A stretch of DNA of 5,971 nucleotides from positions 1 to 5,971 of the forward strand of contig JAJRVH010000224.1 of the NCBI GenBank assembly GCA_021545625.1. The letters run 5' to 3'. A program made the translations under genes and the position numbers. Source of the stretch: Zetaproteobacteria bacterium. Its GTDB lineage: Bacteria > Pseudomonadota > Zetaproteobacteria > Mariprofundales > Mariprofundaceae. The notes beneath the pieces were generated by a model. That model saw only the letters and a list, made by a program, of their open reading frames with translations. It was not told the origin of the DNA and did no database searches. This document shows positions 5,413 to 5,971 of this stretch, in pieces (the stretch's first letter is position 1; every line of letters starts with the position of its first letter).

Positions 5413-5971
5413 ATGTCCAGACTGAGTATCGACACGATCAGCGTACTGCTGGTCGAACCTTCCTCTGCGCAGAGCAGGATCATCGAGAACCATCTGCGGG
5501 CCCTGGGCGTGCTGGTGCTGTTTCGCGTCAAGACGGCCGGCGAGGCCCTGCAGGAGATGCGCGCGGCCACGCCGGATCTGGTGATCAGTGCCATGCACCT
5601 GGCCGACATGACCGGTGCCGAACTGGTGCAGGCCATGCGTGCCGAGGAGCCCCTCGCCGAGGTGCCCTTCATGCTCATCTCCAGCGAGACCCACTACCGC
5701 TACCTCGAACCCATCCGCCAGGCCGGCGTCATCGCCCTGTTGCCCAAACCCTTTACACCGGCGCAGCTGCAGGCTGCCATGCAGTCCACGCTGGACTATC
5801 TCGATCCGGGCGAACTGACGGCGCGTGATTTTGCCAGCGAGGAACTGAAGGTGCTGGTGGTGGACGACTCCAGCACCGCGCGCCGGCACATCTCACGCGT
5901 GCTGCGCAACATGGGCATCGAGGACATCACCACTGCCACCAACGGCGTCGAGGCGCTGGCCATCATCGGCG
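5413..5971 (+). CDS. Tandem receiver-domain response regulator, 5' part (3' end outside window)
   Basis: The frame runs open to the window edge, giving 186 codons. The first domain (about 9-125) has the CheY-like receiver fold pattern: VLLVEPSSAQSR, PDLVISAMHLADMTG, LISSE, and LLPKPF with Lys112-Pro113. It is degenerate, because the acidic pair is Glu15-Pro16 and the phosphoacceptor position is Ala60, so it should not be phosphorylated normally. A second receiver starts near residue 145 with a canonical VLVVDDSSTAR (Asp151, Asp152) and continues NGVEAL before the edge. Its phosphoacceptor and any output domain are not visible. The ATG at 5413 is the only start, since an in-frame TGA lies at 5398-5400, but it has no good ribosome binding site. 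It follows the metallopeptidase gene by 110 bases on the same strand. The output could be chemotaxis-like, GGDEF or none. Confidence 0.88.
   Translation, partial: MSRLSIDTISVLLVEPSSAQSRIIENHLRALGVLVLFRVKTAGEALQEMRAATPDLVISAMHLADMTGAELVQAMRAEEPLAEVPFMLISSETHYRYLEPIRQAGVIALLPKPFTPAQLQAAMQSTLDYLDPGELTARDFASEELKVLVVDDSSTARRHISRVLRNMGIEDITTATNGVEALAIIG

Noticed and set aside
5229..5828. Plus-strand frame of about 199 codons overlapping the metallopeptidase end and the receiver gene
   Set aside because: It crosses two genes in another frame. Its product is Arg/Gly/His-rich without a domain, while the 5413 frame encodes a recognisable receiver protein.

Overview
The window reads as chromosomal DNA of a GC-rich gammaproteobacterium. 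The gene order atpD-atpC followed by glmU-glmS on one strand is the arrangement known from Escherichia coli and many relatives, and the proteins are close to the E. coli versions by recall (no search was run). I cannot name a genus. A Chromatiales-type lineage is a guess only.

Layout: (1) bases 1-937 hold the 3' end of atpD (ATP synthase beta) and complete atpC (epsilon), closed by a strong intrinsic terminator at 964-991. (2) Bases 938-1330 form a gene-poor gap of about 390 bases. It carries the terminator, then a roughly 160-bp imperfect palindrome (about 1003-1164) that looks like a foldback or MITE-like repeat, then a more AT-rich stretch with weak promoter candidates and one doubtful 35-codon ORF before glmU. 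(3) Bases 1331-5302 hold three tightly spaced genes, glmU, glmS and a YgjP/DUF45-type zinc metallopeptidase, probably one operon. (4) Bases 5303-5412 form a short gap with a hairpin whose 18-base core is an exact inverted copy of the palindrome's left end. (5) From 5413 to the window edge runs the start of a tandem receiver-domain protein.

Function: AtpD and AtpC belong to the F1 part of ATP synthase. GlmS makes glucosamine-6-phosphate from fructose-6-phosphate and glutamine. GlmU later acetylates and uridylylates glucosamine-1-phosphate to give UDP-GlcNAc, the precursor of peptidoglycan and lipid A; GlmM, which links the two steps, is not in this window. The metallopeptidase has no clear link to that pathway beyond position. 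The receiver protein is a signalling gene, probably a separate unit.

The least ordinary parts are the foldback repeat and its solo copy 4.2 kb away, and the receiver protein, whose first receiver domain has lost its phosphorylation site while the second begins with a normal one. The rest is ordinary housekeeping sequence. I see no evidence of a wholly new system.
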